A DNA stretch of 64,000 nucleotides from Artocarpus heterophyllus (taxonomy: Eukaryota; Streptophyta; Magnoliopsida; Rosales; Moraceae). The notes under the pieces were generated by a model. That model worked only from the letters and a program-made list of their open reading frames with translations. It was not told the DNA's origin and ran no database searches. A program made the translations under genes and the position numbers. The DNA is taken from NCBI GenBank assembly GCA_025403435.1, contig CM046348.1, positions 22,565,899 to 22,629,898 on the forward strand, given 5' to 3'. Positions 12,178 to 24,251 of this stretch are shown one piece after another. The stretch's first letter is position 1, and each line of letters starts with the position of its first letter.

Positions 12178-15100
12178 ATATAATTATTAGCACGTGTTTA
12201 ATTAGTCCTACCTCAATTTAATTTAAAAGCACATGTCAATTTGAGAAATATTTGTGATTTAAAGAGAACGTTGCTTAATTAAATTGACAGTGTTTGGGAG
12301 CACTTAACATCCCTTAAGTCTGTTTTTTGTTTTTAGAATAACACATCTGGAGTTCGATGATAATGTCAAAGGTAAACGCTTTGAAGGGATCTTTGACTCT
12401 TCACGAAGAAACAATCCTCTATATAATATGTAGAAGCAAAAGTAAGTGAAGTAATGTGATATATATATATATATTTAACGTAACAATAACTTTTAAAGGC
12501 GTAACAATAATTTCAAAACATATAACAATAAGAAATTTATTTATTAGAAATGATAAATATACATTTTTTTAGATTTATTGTTACATCGAATGCGTGTCGT
12601 GTTGCATGTCTTGTTTCTATATACTTGAGTGTAAAATTGGACAAACACTAAGTTCAAATTCCCTAAAAAGTTTGAGTGTCTCATAGGGACTCAAAACATC
12701 AATCTAATTTTTTGTGTCTTAATTGATTAGTGTATGATCAATCACCTTGTGTCATTATTTTATAAATAAGCTTGAAAAGATCTATTAAAAAACATTTCAA
12801 AATGTTTAAAAAGTGGGATAATGTGATTAGCAGGACATGTGACTTGAGTGCCTTTTTTATAGGACTACTCAACTACATATTTATGATCAATTAATCAACT
12901 ACCTTTTAGCTTCTACATAATGTTTGATCAATTAATCAACAACCTTTTGGCTTCTGCATAATGTGTGCTTTCAATGCTATCATGTTGGCCTATTGATCAT
13001 GAAAGAGATAGAGAAAAAAAGTATTTTAATATCAAAATTTTCCTTCCAAGCCTTGCATTGTGCCTGCACAAGGGAGCTCACCTTTGCCGATTGAGCCCTG
13101 CACTAGGCTTGTGTGAAGGATTGTCTTGTAGGTGCGAGACTCAATCACCTCATGCTCCGGCAAAGCTTGGGGCATAGCCACCCTGTTGAGACAGCGCCGC
13201 CACGTGGGGCAATCACAAAACATCAAATGCTCCGCTTGAGGAATTTTACATCCACTGATTTTGGCAATCGCGATGGTAGGCTCTTGGGAAGGTTATTTGG
13301 TTCAAATGTTGACTTGCACTTATATAGTGCCCGTTTGTTTGCTTGAGGTTTGAAAATAGAGCTATCAAAATAGGCCAAACCCACCGCAGACCACCTCTTT
13401 AGCCTGCCCACCTAAAAATAAAAATTGTACCTTACGTAGACCAATTGATAGTAAACTAGAAAAAAAAAATAGTACTCTATGTATTAAAAAATGGTAACAT
13501 TGATGGGAATGAGCTATAGAATTAACTTTTTATAATTCAGATAACAAAACATATTATTGTGGTAATATTGCATGAGAATGATTTTCTAAATATCAACTTT
13601 TCTATTTATTCTGTTGTGATCCTTGTTGCTCCTCCTTGGGGATTCGGGGTTGGACTACAAAAGACACTCCGACGCTCAAGTTAGACAAACAATGGTAGAG
13701 ATATTTTGGAATAGGAGGAAGATAAAGAAATTTAGAAAGAGAGAGAGGGATCTCCTTTCTTAAGTTTCATGTCCTATTTATCCTTATTGATTTTTCCTGA
13801 TCAAATGATTGTTCTAGCAATCATCTGATTTAGATACTTACATTCTTTTTTAGGCTTAGAGTTTTATTTGATTTTTCTTTTTTAATCCAGGCCCAATAGG
13901 AATGTTCTTTTTCCTTTTCTTTTGCTCACTCTTGCTTTACAAGCAATTGGACACACATCTCATTTTCAATGGTTCTTTAACACATTCACACACATCTCAT
14001 CTCAAGTGGTTGTTCTATCAGCAATATCGATCTATTATATCGAGCTATCAATTTGACTTCTAATCCATAAGATCTCAGAGTTCCCTAGCTTAAGTCATAT
14101 TGACCATTTTGAAATTCGGTATCGATGTCTTCTTCTTGATTCGAGTTCCGCTAATTGATGCCAGTCATTCAACATGAGACATGTCAACTTGTTATTAGTT
14201 TGGTGAAAAATCCCTCAATATACTGTAATTATATATGAGAGTTATTAAATATAATTATTACCCGCAATGTAATTTTACACACACATATATTTTAATGGCA
14301 TTGATCTCATAATTTAACTTGTAGGGCAGTGATAATAATTATAAAACATGTTATTTGGAGTTTGGACGGTGGCAAAGGCTTCTTGATAGCCTCATCAATA
14401 TGACATAGATACTGCTGATCTTTTACTTCGTAGTGATCATGCAAAGGTCAAGCTTTGACATAATTCTGTGAACTCTCAAGATCAGACCTGCTGCCTGATT
14501 ATAGCCGGATGCCCTATATACTTAACAAACTATACAAAGGAAAAAAAAAAGAAAAGTTTTTTCGATCTTCTCTTCATTAGGTACCAACTGCCTTGATAAT
14601 ACTTGTTTTATTTATTTTATCTATGATAAAAGCCGAATCGAACCCTCGACCTTTCTCTAAAGCCCTATTCTATCTATATCTCCCACTCCCTCTGGACCAA
14701 CCCCTTTTGAGCGGCTTTTGTTTTATTTTTGGGCTAAAAAAGTTGGATGACTAATGTATTTTGCACCATGTTATGTTATTTTCTTCGAAATCCAATACAA
14801 CACAACGTTTGGCAAACCCGTTTAAATTAAAAATTTTAATTTTATGAGTGTTTGTGAATATGGTTAGAATTGCAAAGTGAACCAAAATCTTGTTACGCTA
14901 AAGTAAACTTTTGCTTTATATTAAAGCATATAAAGACTTTATATGGTAGCAGTTGAAACAACTAAATTACAAAAGAAGCCTTAAAAACTATAATATATAA
15001 GAGCTTTATATTGTAATAATTTTTTACTTTTTTACTGTACTTACAAAAAATTTTATACTATAATTAGTTACGACCGACTTACCGAAGCCCCTTAAATCCT

Positions 15101-17221
15101 ATTATCCAGTTCATATCTTTATCATTATATCTATCCAGTCCATATCTTTATCATTATATCTATCCGGAATAAATTTGTATTTGGACTAGTAGTAGAGGAA
15201 TCGTGATCTCTCAGTAAACCAATGTCGTACTAGTCGTCTCTGGGATGCATAATTGAGTTCCCACTTTATAAGCTTCCAAAAAAAAAAGGAGGACCTCATC
15301 CAGCGCACAACATGAGGTGCTAGAGGTTTCTTCCATGACAAATGTAATTTTTAGTGATCTGACTGACCTCCACATTGTGTGTTAAATATGACAGCTACCA
15401 GCTTATCATGCGTTCACCTGTAACACAAGGTAATGTGTAATAGCACTGGACCCCATTAATCATTCATGAGAAACATCATTGCTTAGACAAACCCAAAAAA
15501 AAAAATAAAAAAAAAAAAAGAAAAATCCCCTAATAAGTTTGAACCTAATACCAATAGAGGTTTGAAAATTTGACTTTTAATGTCAGTTGGTTGTCAATGG
15601 TGCCAAGTGAATAAAAGCTCGTGCTGATAATTAAGAACTGATGAGAAGTTCTGTCACGTAGCAATACATTGCACCCGACTTCTAACGATCATTATATGGT
15701 CAAGCATTAGTTGTTGCAACTGTTAGAGCAAATGCCAAAGTTGTTCACTTTGTTTAAATCTTGCATGAGTAATTAGTAGGGAAAGAATATTTATTATATC
15801 GTTACCATTTATTAGAGTTTTGACTTTTTTGTATTTATAATTTGATAGTAAGAAATCTTTTTCATTTTGTGATTATAACTTGTATTTACTAGTAAATTTC
15901 TTCTTTTTGTTTCTTATATATGAATATAGGTATATTGTTAAACCATATTAGATTTTTTTATTCTTTTCTTTTCTTTTTATTATTTTCTAATTATTTTCTA
16001 TAGTAATTCGCCCTTTATGAGAAACTCCACAAGTATACAATTATACACTAGATACGAATCAAGAATTAATTCTTCCATGAATATACGATGACAATTTTAG
16101 CCAATATTTGACTTGTAATGAAACATAATTACATAAGATTGTTAAGGAACCAAAATACTTGATTCAAATATTGTCTCATCGGTAGACTCAACTTCTTAGA
16201 GACAAGATAATGCCAAAAAAGAGTTACGAAGATCTTTGTCGTTAGTCTCTCAAATTCTTCCCGATGGGTTTTATACTTTTTTTTTTTTTTTTTGGAAGCT
16301 TTAGTTTTGGACGTAGAATTGCTAGATTTTTCTTTTCCAAGGACACAAGTTGCTGAGAACAAAAACCAGCACCATTTAAGTTATATTGCTTGAAAAAAGG
16401 GTTATGTCTTTTACCAAGTTTACGTTTAGATTTGTTGTAATAGGTTTGTAATAAACATAAAATAGTAAAAGAACACGAGAAGTTGGTATCATGGTTCGGT
16501 AACCACCTACCTTCACGAGGCCATACTCAAATGTATGAACACTTAACTAAGTAAACAAAGTTACAATTCAATTGGACTTATTAGTTCCGAGACTCCCTCT
16601 CTAAGTATGACACCTATGACTTTTAACTATCTAATGAACATGCTCAACGAAATCCTCCAGACTTAAACATTAAAATCCCTTCAACTCAAAAAGGTTTTCT
16701 CCCGAAAACCTAAAAAACTCTTCTCTCAAAAAAATAAAAGAAATAAGTTGTTCACAAATAATCTCACTACAATTTTGAGGCTCTCAAGTATGTGTAGAAC
16801 ATTTGAGACTTCACTTAAATAGCAAAAAATTACAGCCAACAAAATCTTCAAAGTAGTTCACTATCTGGATTCTGTTACAGACTCTGTTACAACAAATTTG
16901 ACAACTAATCTGGTACAAAGTCAGCCCACGATGAAAACTTCTAATTTAAAGCAGCATGAATTTGACTTATATCATTGAGAACATGCACGAGTTATTAGCA
17001 GGAACAAAATCGCCTATGACAATCAAGTAATTTGTGCAATTTCCACTTTCCAAAAAACACAAGAACCAAATCAATTATTTCCATATTTTTTATTGCAAAA
17101 CAATTAGAGTAAATAATTTCTCAATTCGTTTCCTGCAAATCAATTAGAGCCAAGTCAAAGTTGACTTCAATAAACAGGAAACACAAATGAGTGCAACTTT
17201 CAGTCAAAAGCTAAAACTTTC
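12178..17221. other. 5-kb intergenic region, no gene seen
   Basis: The DNA is AT-rich with no supported gene. About 13030-13270 is a GC-richer island with no usable frame. About 13610-13940 (gactacaaaagacactccga) and about 16390-16850 (ttggtatcatggttcggtaacc) look like old repeat fragments. About 14790-15090 contains decayed relatives of the MITE family. None can be delimited. Confidence 0.4.
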
Positions 17222-17224
17222 TAA

Positions 17225-17393
17225 CATTCTGTTTGGCAACAGTTCCCATCACAAATTCAGTTATAAACAATGTAAAGCTCTCACATGCTACATTAACAAT
17301 AAAAAAAAAAAAATTGCTACAGTATAAAGCTCTCATATGCTACAGTAAAAGTGGTTCTAACAAACGGTTCCTACCACCCTTCCAAACACCCTT
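17225..17393. mobile_element. PIF/Harbinger-type MITE, copy A (169 bp)
   Basis: The element is flanked by TAA on both sides (17222-17224 and 17394-17396). It starts cattctgtttgg and ends ccaaacaccctt, imperfect inverted ends. The centre has two copies of the family core, tgtaaagctctcacatgctac and tacagtataaagctctcat. No coding capacity is present. The TAA duplication and the GTTTGG end point to Tourist/PIF-Harbinger elements. Confidence 0.75.
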
Positions 17394-18155
17394 TAAAGCT
17401 CATTCTTGCAGCAAGTTAGACAAAATCAAATCTTAATCAAATAGCGTAATTGACAAGATAATGCCAATCGGAAAATCCCAACAAAGCTGAGATGTTTATT
17501 TATTTATTTATTATTTGTTTTGCGGAATAAATCTGTGTTTATTTGGTTTAAAGGATTTTAGGAAGGAGGGAGTGTAGAGATTGAGATCATCTATTGGTAG
17601 AGGTAGCAAAATTAACAATTGAGTCACTTTTTTTTTTTATCCTTCAATGCTAGAAGTTGGGAACAACATTCTAGCTATAATAGAGGCAAAGCTGCAAATA
17701 ATGGAGACTAGATAGATTGTAAGTGTGTAATCCCACCTTAAATTTCTCTCCTTTTTTTTCAAAAAAATGTGAAACAATGATGAAATTTTTAGTGTCTCTC
17801 CTTTATAATTATGAAATTCTATGTTTGTCTCACTTTTTAATATGTGATATCTTTCATTTGAGTTATATGTAAGCCCTACACTCTCTTCCTGTCTTATAGA
17901 GTGTTTAAAAACTTTGCTTTGAACTAATCAGTTTAAAACATTGTAGCAATAAACATCTTTACACTATTTAAGTTTAAACTAATTGGTTTGAACGAATTCT
18001 CCAACCACCTTAGAGGGAAACAAGTTAAGGGATCTAATATTGAGTAGAATTAGTGTAAGCACCAATATGGGAAAAGTAATAGTTGGGCAAATTAATTAAT
18101 AACATGTTTTATATTTCTGCGCCCTTGATATCTGTATACCAAATGAGGAAAGTAC

Positions 18156-18299
18156 AGTTTTTGTTTTCTTATTAGACACAATAAAAGTATTGCAAACACA
18201 AACTCAAATACAAAGAAAACTCCTTAAAGTTTTTGTTTTCTTATTAGACACAATAAAAGTATTGCAAACACAAACTCAAATACAAAGAAAAATCCTTTT
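18156..18299. repeat. 72-bp tandem duplication
   Basis: The unit agtttttgttttcttattag...caaatacaaagaaaa occurs at 18156-18227 and again from 18228, almost without change over at least 64 bases. A short frame across both copies encodes a repeated QTQTQIQRK, but this is a by-product of the duplication. The near identity suggests a recent event. Confidence 0.9.
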
Positions 18300-19545
18300 T
18301 TCTTTCTTTCTTCCTTACACATTTTTTTTTTCCAGGAAACTTACATTTCATTTTCTTCAATTAGATTTTATACCTGTGCCTGCTTCCTATTTTCTCTACA
18401 CGTATCAAAACATAGCCTAAGATTCAAATAATGTAACAGTACAGAAAATGGAAGAGAACGAAAACATGGAGACAATGAAGGGGCCCTAATTTATATTCCA
18501 GTGGATCCTTGTCAGCTGAGGGGAAGGAAATAAATAAATAAATACATACCCCATTTCCTAAGTCACTTTTGTGATTATTCACTCCTTTTTTTTAATGTTT
18601 AAACAATGTTGTGTATCCTACCAAAAATAAGGAAGAAGAAGAAGAAGACCGTTAATGCAATATTCATGCATGAAATAATTAATATTCTTAGAAAGTAAAC
18701 GATACATTAATCAAGCTTGAGATTTGTAATTGTATCTTTTTTCTTTTTCATTAGAAGAAATGATTTTGTTGCAAGTGATGCTTTTTAATTAATGGCATTT
18801 CTCAAATAAATTTATGAAGATACACCATTAGATCATAGGATCGTGGTAAGATTTCTACTTAAAACCAAATATATTTGATCAAATTTAGAAGGCTTTTCAC
18901 TATTGAAAGAGTTGTCCTTTTCGGTTCTCGGACAACAAAATTTCACATTTATGATCATCTGAGACCAAATATCCCAAATTTTCACTTTTGCTATATATTG
19001 TAAAACATCAACAGAAGAAAATCGGAGAGACCAGAACAAACAACAACAACAAAAAAATAATAATAAATAAATAATCTCAAGTGTGTCCCACATAAATCAA
19101 GTTTAGTTATATCATAAATTATTCTCTTAAACCGAGTGTGACAAATATTTATGCTATGTATGCAACATGCTTTGTCAAACAGTTGGCAAAACTACATGAA
19201 ATTCACGAGAGATATTTCAAAGCTATATGAAGGTAAAGCTAATCCATTGCAAAGATGTATGTTCTAACATGTCATGAGACCTTCAAATTTGGACTGTCTT
19301 TTAATCGGATCAATGCAATTATGATAAGGGGACAATAAGGCAAATGGGCCAAATAAAATTATGAATAAAAATTGTTAGGCCGAAGTATTAAAAACATTAT
19401 ATTAGTAAATAGCATATTAGGATGAAAACTTGAATTTTCATCCGTCAAAAATCCTAAAATACCAAGTAGAGACCCTAATAATGTTCTCTCTCTTCGTCTA
19501 TCTCTCTCCTCCTACTCTCTTTCCCAATAGCCATAGATCTCTCTC

Positions 19546-19830
19546 TGTTGAAAAAATAATAATAAACTTGATTTATTTGGTGTTTGTTGGTTGTTGAGTC
19601 TCTAGAATTTTCTTGCACTATCTAGAGTTAATGTTATGTCTAGAATTATCTATGTTAGATGAGAGTTTGTATTTAATATTAGTAGTTGAGAAGTTCATTT
19701 ATTATTGTGTCTAGAACTCTCTATAGTGTGCTATATATAGAGATGTTCTTTCCCATTTGTACTCACTCCATCAAAAGATAAATGCCTCTTATCTCCAATA
19801 TCTTATCAATCTTCTTTTAATTATTCAACA
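19546..19830 (+). repeat. 5' LTR of the copia element
   Basis: The 285-bp repeat starts TGTTGAAAAA and ends TTATTCAACA. A TATA-like box, ctatatatag, lies at 19731-19740 and probably sets the start of the element's transcript. Confidence 0.95.
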
Positions 19831-19833
19831 AAG

Positions 19834-19846
19834 TGGTATCCGAGCC
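19834..19846 (+). other. Primer-binding site for initiator methionine tRNA
   Basis: The sequence tggtatccgagcc begins three bases after the 5' LTR. It matches the usual TGGTATCAGAGCC complement of the tRNA-iMet 3' end with one change (C for A). Confidence 0.85.
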
Positions 19847-19868
19847 ACAAGATTCTGAAGAAAAAAAA

Positions 19869-22800
19869 ATGGCAAATGGAGGAATGGTTCCCTTCCAAGT
19901 TCCAATGCTCACTAAGAGCAACTATGACAATTGGAGTATCAAGATGAAGGCGCTACTAGGAGCTCAAGATGTGTGGGAGGTCGTTGAGCGAGGTCATAGA
20001 GAGCAAGACGATGTTGCTCTATCCCAAGCGCAAAGCGATGCCATAAGGGATTCAAGAAAGAGAGACAAGAAAGCTCTCTATCTCATATTTCAAGCAGTGG
20101 ATGAAGATGGATTTGAGAAGATTTCAAGTGCAACTACGGCCAAAGAAGCATGGGAGAAACTTCAAACTTGCAACAAAGGTGCCGAGCAAGTTAAAAAGAT
20201 TCGTCTTCAAACTCTTAGAGGTGAGTTTGAACTTTTATTTATGGAGGAATCCGAGTCTATTTCCGATTATTTTTCAAGAGTATTGGCCATTGTGAATCAG
20301 TTGAAGAGAAACGGAGAAGATGTTAGTGATGTAAAAGTTGTGGAGAAAATTCTTCGAACTTTGAGTCCAAATTTTGAGTTCATTGCTACCACCATTGAGG
20401 AAACGAAAGATTTAGAATCTATATCCATTGAGCAACTAATGGGCTCTTTGCAAGCCTATGAGGAAAAACAAAAGAAGAAGAAAAATCGAAAGGAGACAAT
20501 GGAGCAGCTACTACAACTCAACTTGAAGGAGGAAAACTTTAGCAATGATAGAAGCCAAAGAAGAGGAGGACGAGGCCAAGGACGTGATCGAGGACGAGGA
20601 AGAGGCGGCTATAACAAACATTCCAACAATAATTATTCCAACAACTACAACTCTTCCAAGGACTTCAACAATGGAGAAAGGAGTCGAAATCCACAAACAA
20701 CGAGAGGACGTGGAAGAACTAACTCATGGTCAAGGTATGACAAGTCTCACATTAAATGTCATAATTGCCATAAGTTCGGTCATTATGCTTTGGAGTGTAG
20801 ATGCCCAAGAAGAGTGGAGGAGAAGACCAACTTCATAGAAGATAAAGGTGAAGAAGAAGGAACATTGCTGCTAGCTTACAAAGACAAAGATGGAGGCCAA
20901 GAAAATAGATGGTATCTTGACACCGGCGCAAGCAATCACATGTGTGGACAAAGAAGCATGTTCGTGGAGCTCGATGAAGCGGTAAGAGGAAACGTCTCAT
21001 TTGGAGATGAATCAAAGATATCCGTGGAAGGCAAAGGTAAAATTCTCATACGCTTGAAGAACGGAGATCATCAATTCATCTCAAACGTTTACTTTGTGCC
21101 CAACATGAAGAACAATATTTTGAGTTTGGGTCAATTGCTAGAGAAAGGCTATGACATTCACTTAAAAGAAAATAATCTTTTCTTAAGAGATGATAGAAAT
21201 AATTTGATTGCCAAGGTGCCTATGTCAAAGAATAGAATGTTCCTCTTAAATATTCAATGTGATGTTGCAAAGTGTCTAAAGGCTTGTTATAGTAATTCAT
21301 CATGGCTATGGCATTTACGATTTGGGCATCTCAACTTTGGCGGTCTTGAACTTTTATCAAAGAAGGAGATGGTGAGAGGCCTTCCTATCATCAACCAACC
21401 GGATCAGCTATGTGAAGGATGCTTACTCGGAAAGCAATCTCGCAAATGCTTTCCAAAGGAGTCAATTTCAAGAGCCACAAAACCTCTTGAGCTTATACAC
21501 ACCGATGTCTGTGGACCCATCAAACCACATTCTTTTGGTAAGAGTAAATACTTTCTCCTCTTTATTGATGATTTTTCAAGAAAAACATGGGTGTATTTTT
21601 TGAAGGAGAAATCGGAGGTGTTCGAAAATTTCAAGAAGTTCAAAGCCCTTGTTGAGAAAAAAAGTGGTCTTGTTATTAAGGCCATGAGATCAGACCGAGG
21701 AGGAGAGTTCACATCAAATGAGTTCCAAAAGTATTGTGAAGATCAAGGGATTCGTCGTTTCTTAACGGTGCCAAGATCTCCTCAACAAAATGGAGTAGCA
21801 GAAAGGAAGAATCGAACTATTCTCAACATGGCTCGAAGCATGCTCAAAAGCAAGAAGATACCGAAGGAGTTTTGGGCCGAAGCAGTGGCTTGTGCAATCT
21901 ACCTAGCAAATCGCTCCCCAACAAGAAGCGTTCAAGGGAAGACACCTCAAGAAGCATGGAGTGGGAGGAAGCCAGGAATCTCTCACCTTAAAGTCTTTGG
22001 AAGTGTTGCCTATGTTCATGTGCCCGATGAAAAGAGAACCAAGCTTGACAACAAAAGTGAGAAGTACATATTCATTGGCTATGACTCAAATTCCAAAGGC
22101 TACAAGTTGTATAATCCAATTAGCGGCAAAACTCTCATTAGCCGTGACGTGGAGTTTGATGAAGAAGATGCTTGGGATTGGAACACACAAGAAGACAAGT
22201 ATGACTTTCTTCCTTACTTTGAAGAAGAAGAAGAAGAAGAGACAAGAGAAGAATCTCAAGAGCCGAATACTCCACTGATCTCACCAACCGGAAACACACA
22301 ACAAGATTTGCCATCAAGCGATAGTTCAAATGAAAAGACGCCACGCTTTAGAAGCTTACAAGATCTTTATGAGGTAACCGAAAACCAAGATGATATTACT
22401 CTTTTTTGTCTTCTTAGTGATTGTGAACCTTTAAGTTATCAAGAAGCGGCAGAAAACAAGAAGTGGAAAGATGCCATGGATGAGGAAATCGAGTCAATCA
22501 TGAAGAATGATACATGGGAGCTTACTACATTGCCACATGGACACAAGTCGATTGGAGTCAAATGGGTGTACAAGGGGAAGAAGAATGCTAAAGGAGAAAT
22601 CGAGAGATACAAAGCGAGATTGGTGGCAAAAGGCTATAGTCAAAGACAAGGCATTGACTATGATGAGATATTTGCTCCTGTTGCTCGTCTTGAAACCATT
22701 AGACTAATTATTTCTTTGGCAGCCCAGAACAGATGGAAGATCTACCAAATGGATGTAAAGTCTGCTTTCTTAAATGGTTTCCTTGAAGAAGAAGTCTACA

Positions 22801-23954
22801 TCGAGCAACCATTGGGATATGAGGTGAAAGGACATGAAGATAAAGTTTTAAAATTAAAAAAGGCCTTATACGGTCTAAGGCAAGCACCGAGAGCTTGGAA
22901 TGCCCGAATTGACAAGTACTTCCAAGACAAGAATTTCACCAAGTGTCCATATGAGCATGCACTTTATACTAAAGTTCAAAAAGGAGATATATTGATTGTA
23001 TGCTTGTATGTAGATGACTTGATTTTCACAGGAAGCAATCCAAGCTTGTTCGAGGAATTCAAGAAGGAAATGACGAAAGAATTCGAGATGACGGACATTG
23101 GGATCATGTCTTATTACCTCGGTATTGAAGTGAAGCAAGAAGACAAAGGTATTTTCATAACTCAAGAAGGCTATGCTAAAGAAGTTCTCAAGAAGTTCAA
23201 GATGGATGATTCTAATCCGGTTGGCACACCAATGGAATGCGGAATCAAGTTGTCAAAGCATGATGAAGGAAAAAAGGTGGATCCAACTCTCTACAAAAGC
23301 CTTGTTGGAAGCTTACGCTACTTAACTTGTACAAGGCCGGATCTTCTCTATGCTATTGGAGTCATTAGCCGCTACATGGAAGCTCCAACAACAACCCATT
23401 TCAAGAGTGCAAAGAGAATACTTCGGTACATCAAAGGTACGATCAACTATGGCTTGTTTTATTCATCTTCCAATAGTTATGAGATCGTTGGATATAGTGA
23501 TAGCGATTGGAGTGGAGACTTGGATGATAGAAAGAGCACCACTGGATTTGTGTTTTTCATGGGAAACACTGCTTTTACTTGGATGTCAAAGAAGCAGCCT
23601 ATCGTCACACTTTCAACTTGTGAAGCCGAATATGTCGCTGCAACTTCATGTGTCTGTCATGCTATTTGGCTAAGGAACCTGTTGAAAGAGTTGAATTTGC
23701 CACAACAAGGGCCCATAGAAATTTGTGTTGACAACAAATCAGCACTCGCACTAGCAAAGAATCCAGTTTTTCATGAAAGAAGCAAGCATATCGACACTCG
23801 TTATCATTACATACGAGAATGCATTGGAAGAAAAGAAGTGGAGTTGAAGTACGTAAAGTCTCATGACCAAGCGGCAGATATCTTTACCAAGCCACTCAAG
23901 CTAGAGACTTTTTTAAAGTTACGAAGCATTCTTGGAGTCACAAATCAAGTTTAA
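19869..23954 (+). CDS. Copia gag-pol polyprotein (Gag, protease, integrase, RT, RNase H)
   Basis: One uninterrupted frame of 1361 aa. The first ATG at 19869 (MANGGMVPF) is chosen; the frame is open upstream, but only through the primer-binding site. Order along the protein: copia-type Gag (LTKSNYDNWSIKMKALLG near the start), CCHC zinc knuckle at residues 297-310 (CHNCHKFGHYALEC), aspartic protease with D351-T-G-A, an HHCC zinc region, integrase catalytic residues Asp546, Asp609 and Glu645 (DD35E spacing), reverse transcriptase with YVDD at 1047-1050, and RNase H beginning at about Asp1211. Integrase before RT is the Ty1/copia order. Nothing is broken. The protein copies element RNA into DNA and integrates it. 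Confidence 0.97.
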   Translation: MANGGMVPFQVPMLTKSNYDNWSIKMKALLGAQDVWEVVERGHREQDDVALSQAQSDAIRDSRKRDKKALYLIFQAVDEDGFEKISSATTAKEAWEKLQTCNKGAEQVKKIRLQTLRGEFELLFMEESESISDYFSRVLAIVNQLKRNGEDVSDVKVVEKILRTLSPNFEFIATTIEETKDLESISIEQLMGSLQAYEEKQKKKKNRKETMEQLLQLNLKEENFSNDRSQRRGGRGQGRDRGRGRGGYNKHSNNNYSNNYNSSKDFNNGERSRNPQTTRGRGRTNSWSRYDKSHIKCHNCHKFGHYALECRCPRRVEEKTNFIEDKGEEEGTLLLAYKDKDGGQENRWYLDTGASNHMCGQRSMFVELDEAVRGNVSFGDESKISVEGKGKILIRLKNGDHQFISNVYFVPNMKNNILSLGQLLEKGYDIHLKENNLFLRDDRNNLIAKVPMSKNRMFLLNIQCDVAKCLKACYSNSSWLWHLRFGHLNFGGLELLSKKEMVRGLPIINQPDQLCEGCLLGKQSRKCFPKESISRATKPLELIHTDVCGPIKPHSFGKSKYFLLFIDDFSRKTWVYFLKEKSEVFENFKKFKALVEKKSGLVIKAMRSDRGGEFTSNEFQKYCEDQGIRRFLTVPRSPQQNGVAERKNRTILNMARSMLKSKKIPKEFWAEAVACAIYLANRSPTRSVQGKTPQEAWSGRKPGISHLKVFGSVAYVHVPDEKRTKLDNKSEKYIFIGYDSNSKGYKLYNPISGKTLISRDVEFDEEDAWDWNTQEDKYDFLPYFEEEEEEETREESQEPNTPLISPTGNTQQDLPSSDSSNEKTPRFRSLQDLYEVTENQDDITLFCLLSDCEPLSYQEAAENKKWKDAMDEEIESIMKNDTWELTTLPHGHKSIGVKWVYKGKKNAKGEIERYKARLVAKGYSQRQGIDYDEIFAPVARLETIRLIISLAAQNRWKIYQMDVKSAFLNGFLEEEVYIEQPLGYEVKGHEDKVLKLKKALYGLRQAPRAWNARIDKYFQDKNFTKCPYEHALYTKVQKGDILIVCLYVDDLIFTGSNPSLFEEFKKEMTKEFEMTDIGIMSYYLGIEVKQEDKGIFITQEGYAKEVLKKFKMDDSNPVGTPMECGIKLSKHDEGKKVDPTLYKSLVGSLRYLTCTRPDLLYAIGVISRYMEAPTTTHFKSAKRILRYIKGTINYGLFYSSSNSYEIVGYSDSDWSGDLDDRKSTTGFVFFMGNTAFTWMSKKQPIVTLSTCEAEYVAATSCVCHAIWLRNLLKELNLPQQGPIEICVDNKSALALAKNPVFHERSKHIDTRYHYIRECIGRKEVELKYVKSHDQAADIFTKPLKLETFLKLRSILGVTNQV

Positions 23955-23961
23955 GGGAGGG
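23951..23961 (+). other. Polypurine tract
   Basis: The sequence ttaagggaggg ends directly before the 3' LTR. It overlaps the stop codon of the polyprotein and would prime plus-strand DNA synthesis. Confidence 0.85.
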
Positions 23962-24246
23962 TGTTGAAAAAATAATAATAAACTTGATTTATTTGGTGTT
24001 TGTTGGTTGTTGAGTCTCTAGAATTTTCTTGCACTATCTAGAGTTAATGTTATGTCTAGAATTATCTATGTTAGATGAGAGTTTGTATTTAATGTTAGTA
24101 GTTGAGAAGTTCATTTATTATTGTGTCTAGAACTCTCTATAGTGTGCTATATATAGAGATGTTCTTTCCCATTTGTACTCACTCCATCAAAAGATAAATG
24201 CCTCTTATCTCCAATATCTTATCAATCTTCTTTTAATTATTCAACA
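23962..24246 (+). repeat. 3' LTR of the copia element
   Basis: This is 285 bp, identical to the 5' LTR except for G instead of A at 24094. The TATA-like box recurs at 24147-24156, so it could also drive outward transcription into the downstream flank. Confidence 0.95.
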
Positions 24247-24251
24247 CTCTC

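Larger units (their letters stand above)
19546..24246 (+). mobile_element. Complete Ty1/copia LTR retrotransposon (4701 bp)
   Basis: Two 285-bp LTRs (19546-19830 and 23962-24246) enclose a primer-binding site, one intact gag-pol frame and a polypurine tract. The target duplication ctctc is present at 19541-19545 and 24247-24251, although the site is itself CT-rich. The LTRs begin TGTTG, end CAACA and differ at a single position (A19678 versus G24094). All parts required for autonomous movement appear whole, so this copy is young and may be active. It inserted into a CT-rich stretch followed by a GC-rich flank (24250-24510) of unknown nature. Confidence 0.95.

Noticed and set aside
18190..18420. 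76-aa frame with repeated QTQTQIQRK
   Set aside because: It arises from the 72-bp tandem duplication in AT-rich DNA.
19833..19868. Upstream extension of the copia polyprotein by 12 codons from a GTG
   Set aside because: The extension overlaps the tRNA primer-binding site. A standard ATG with typical copia Gag start follows at 19869.
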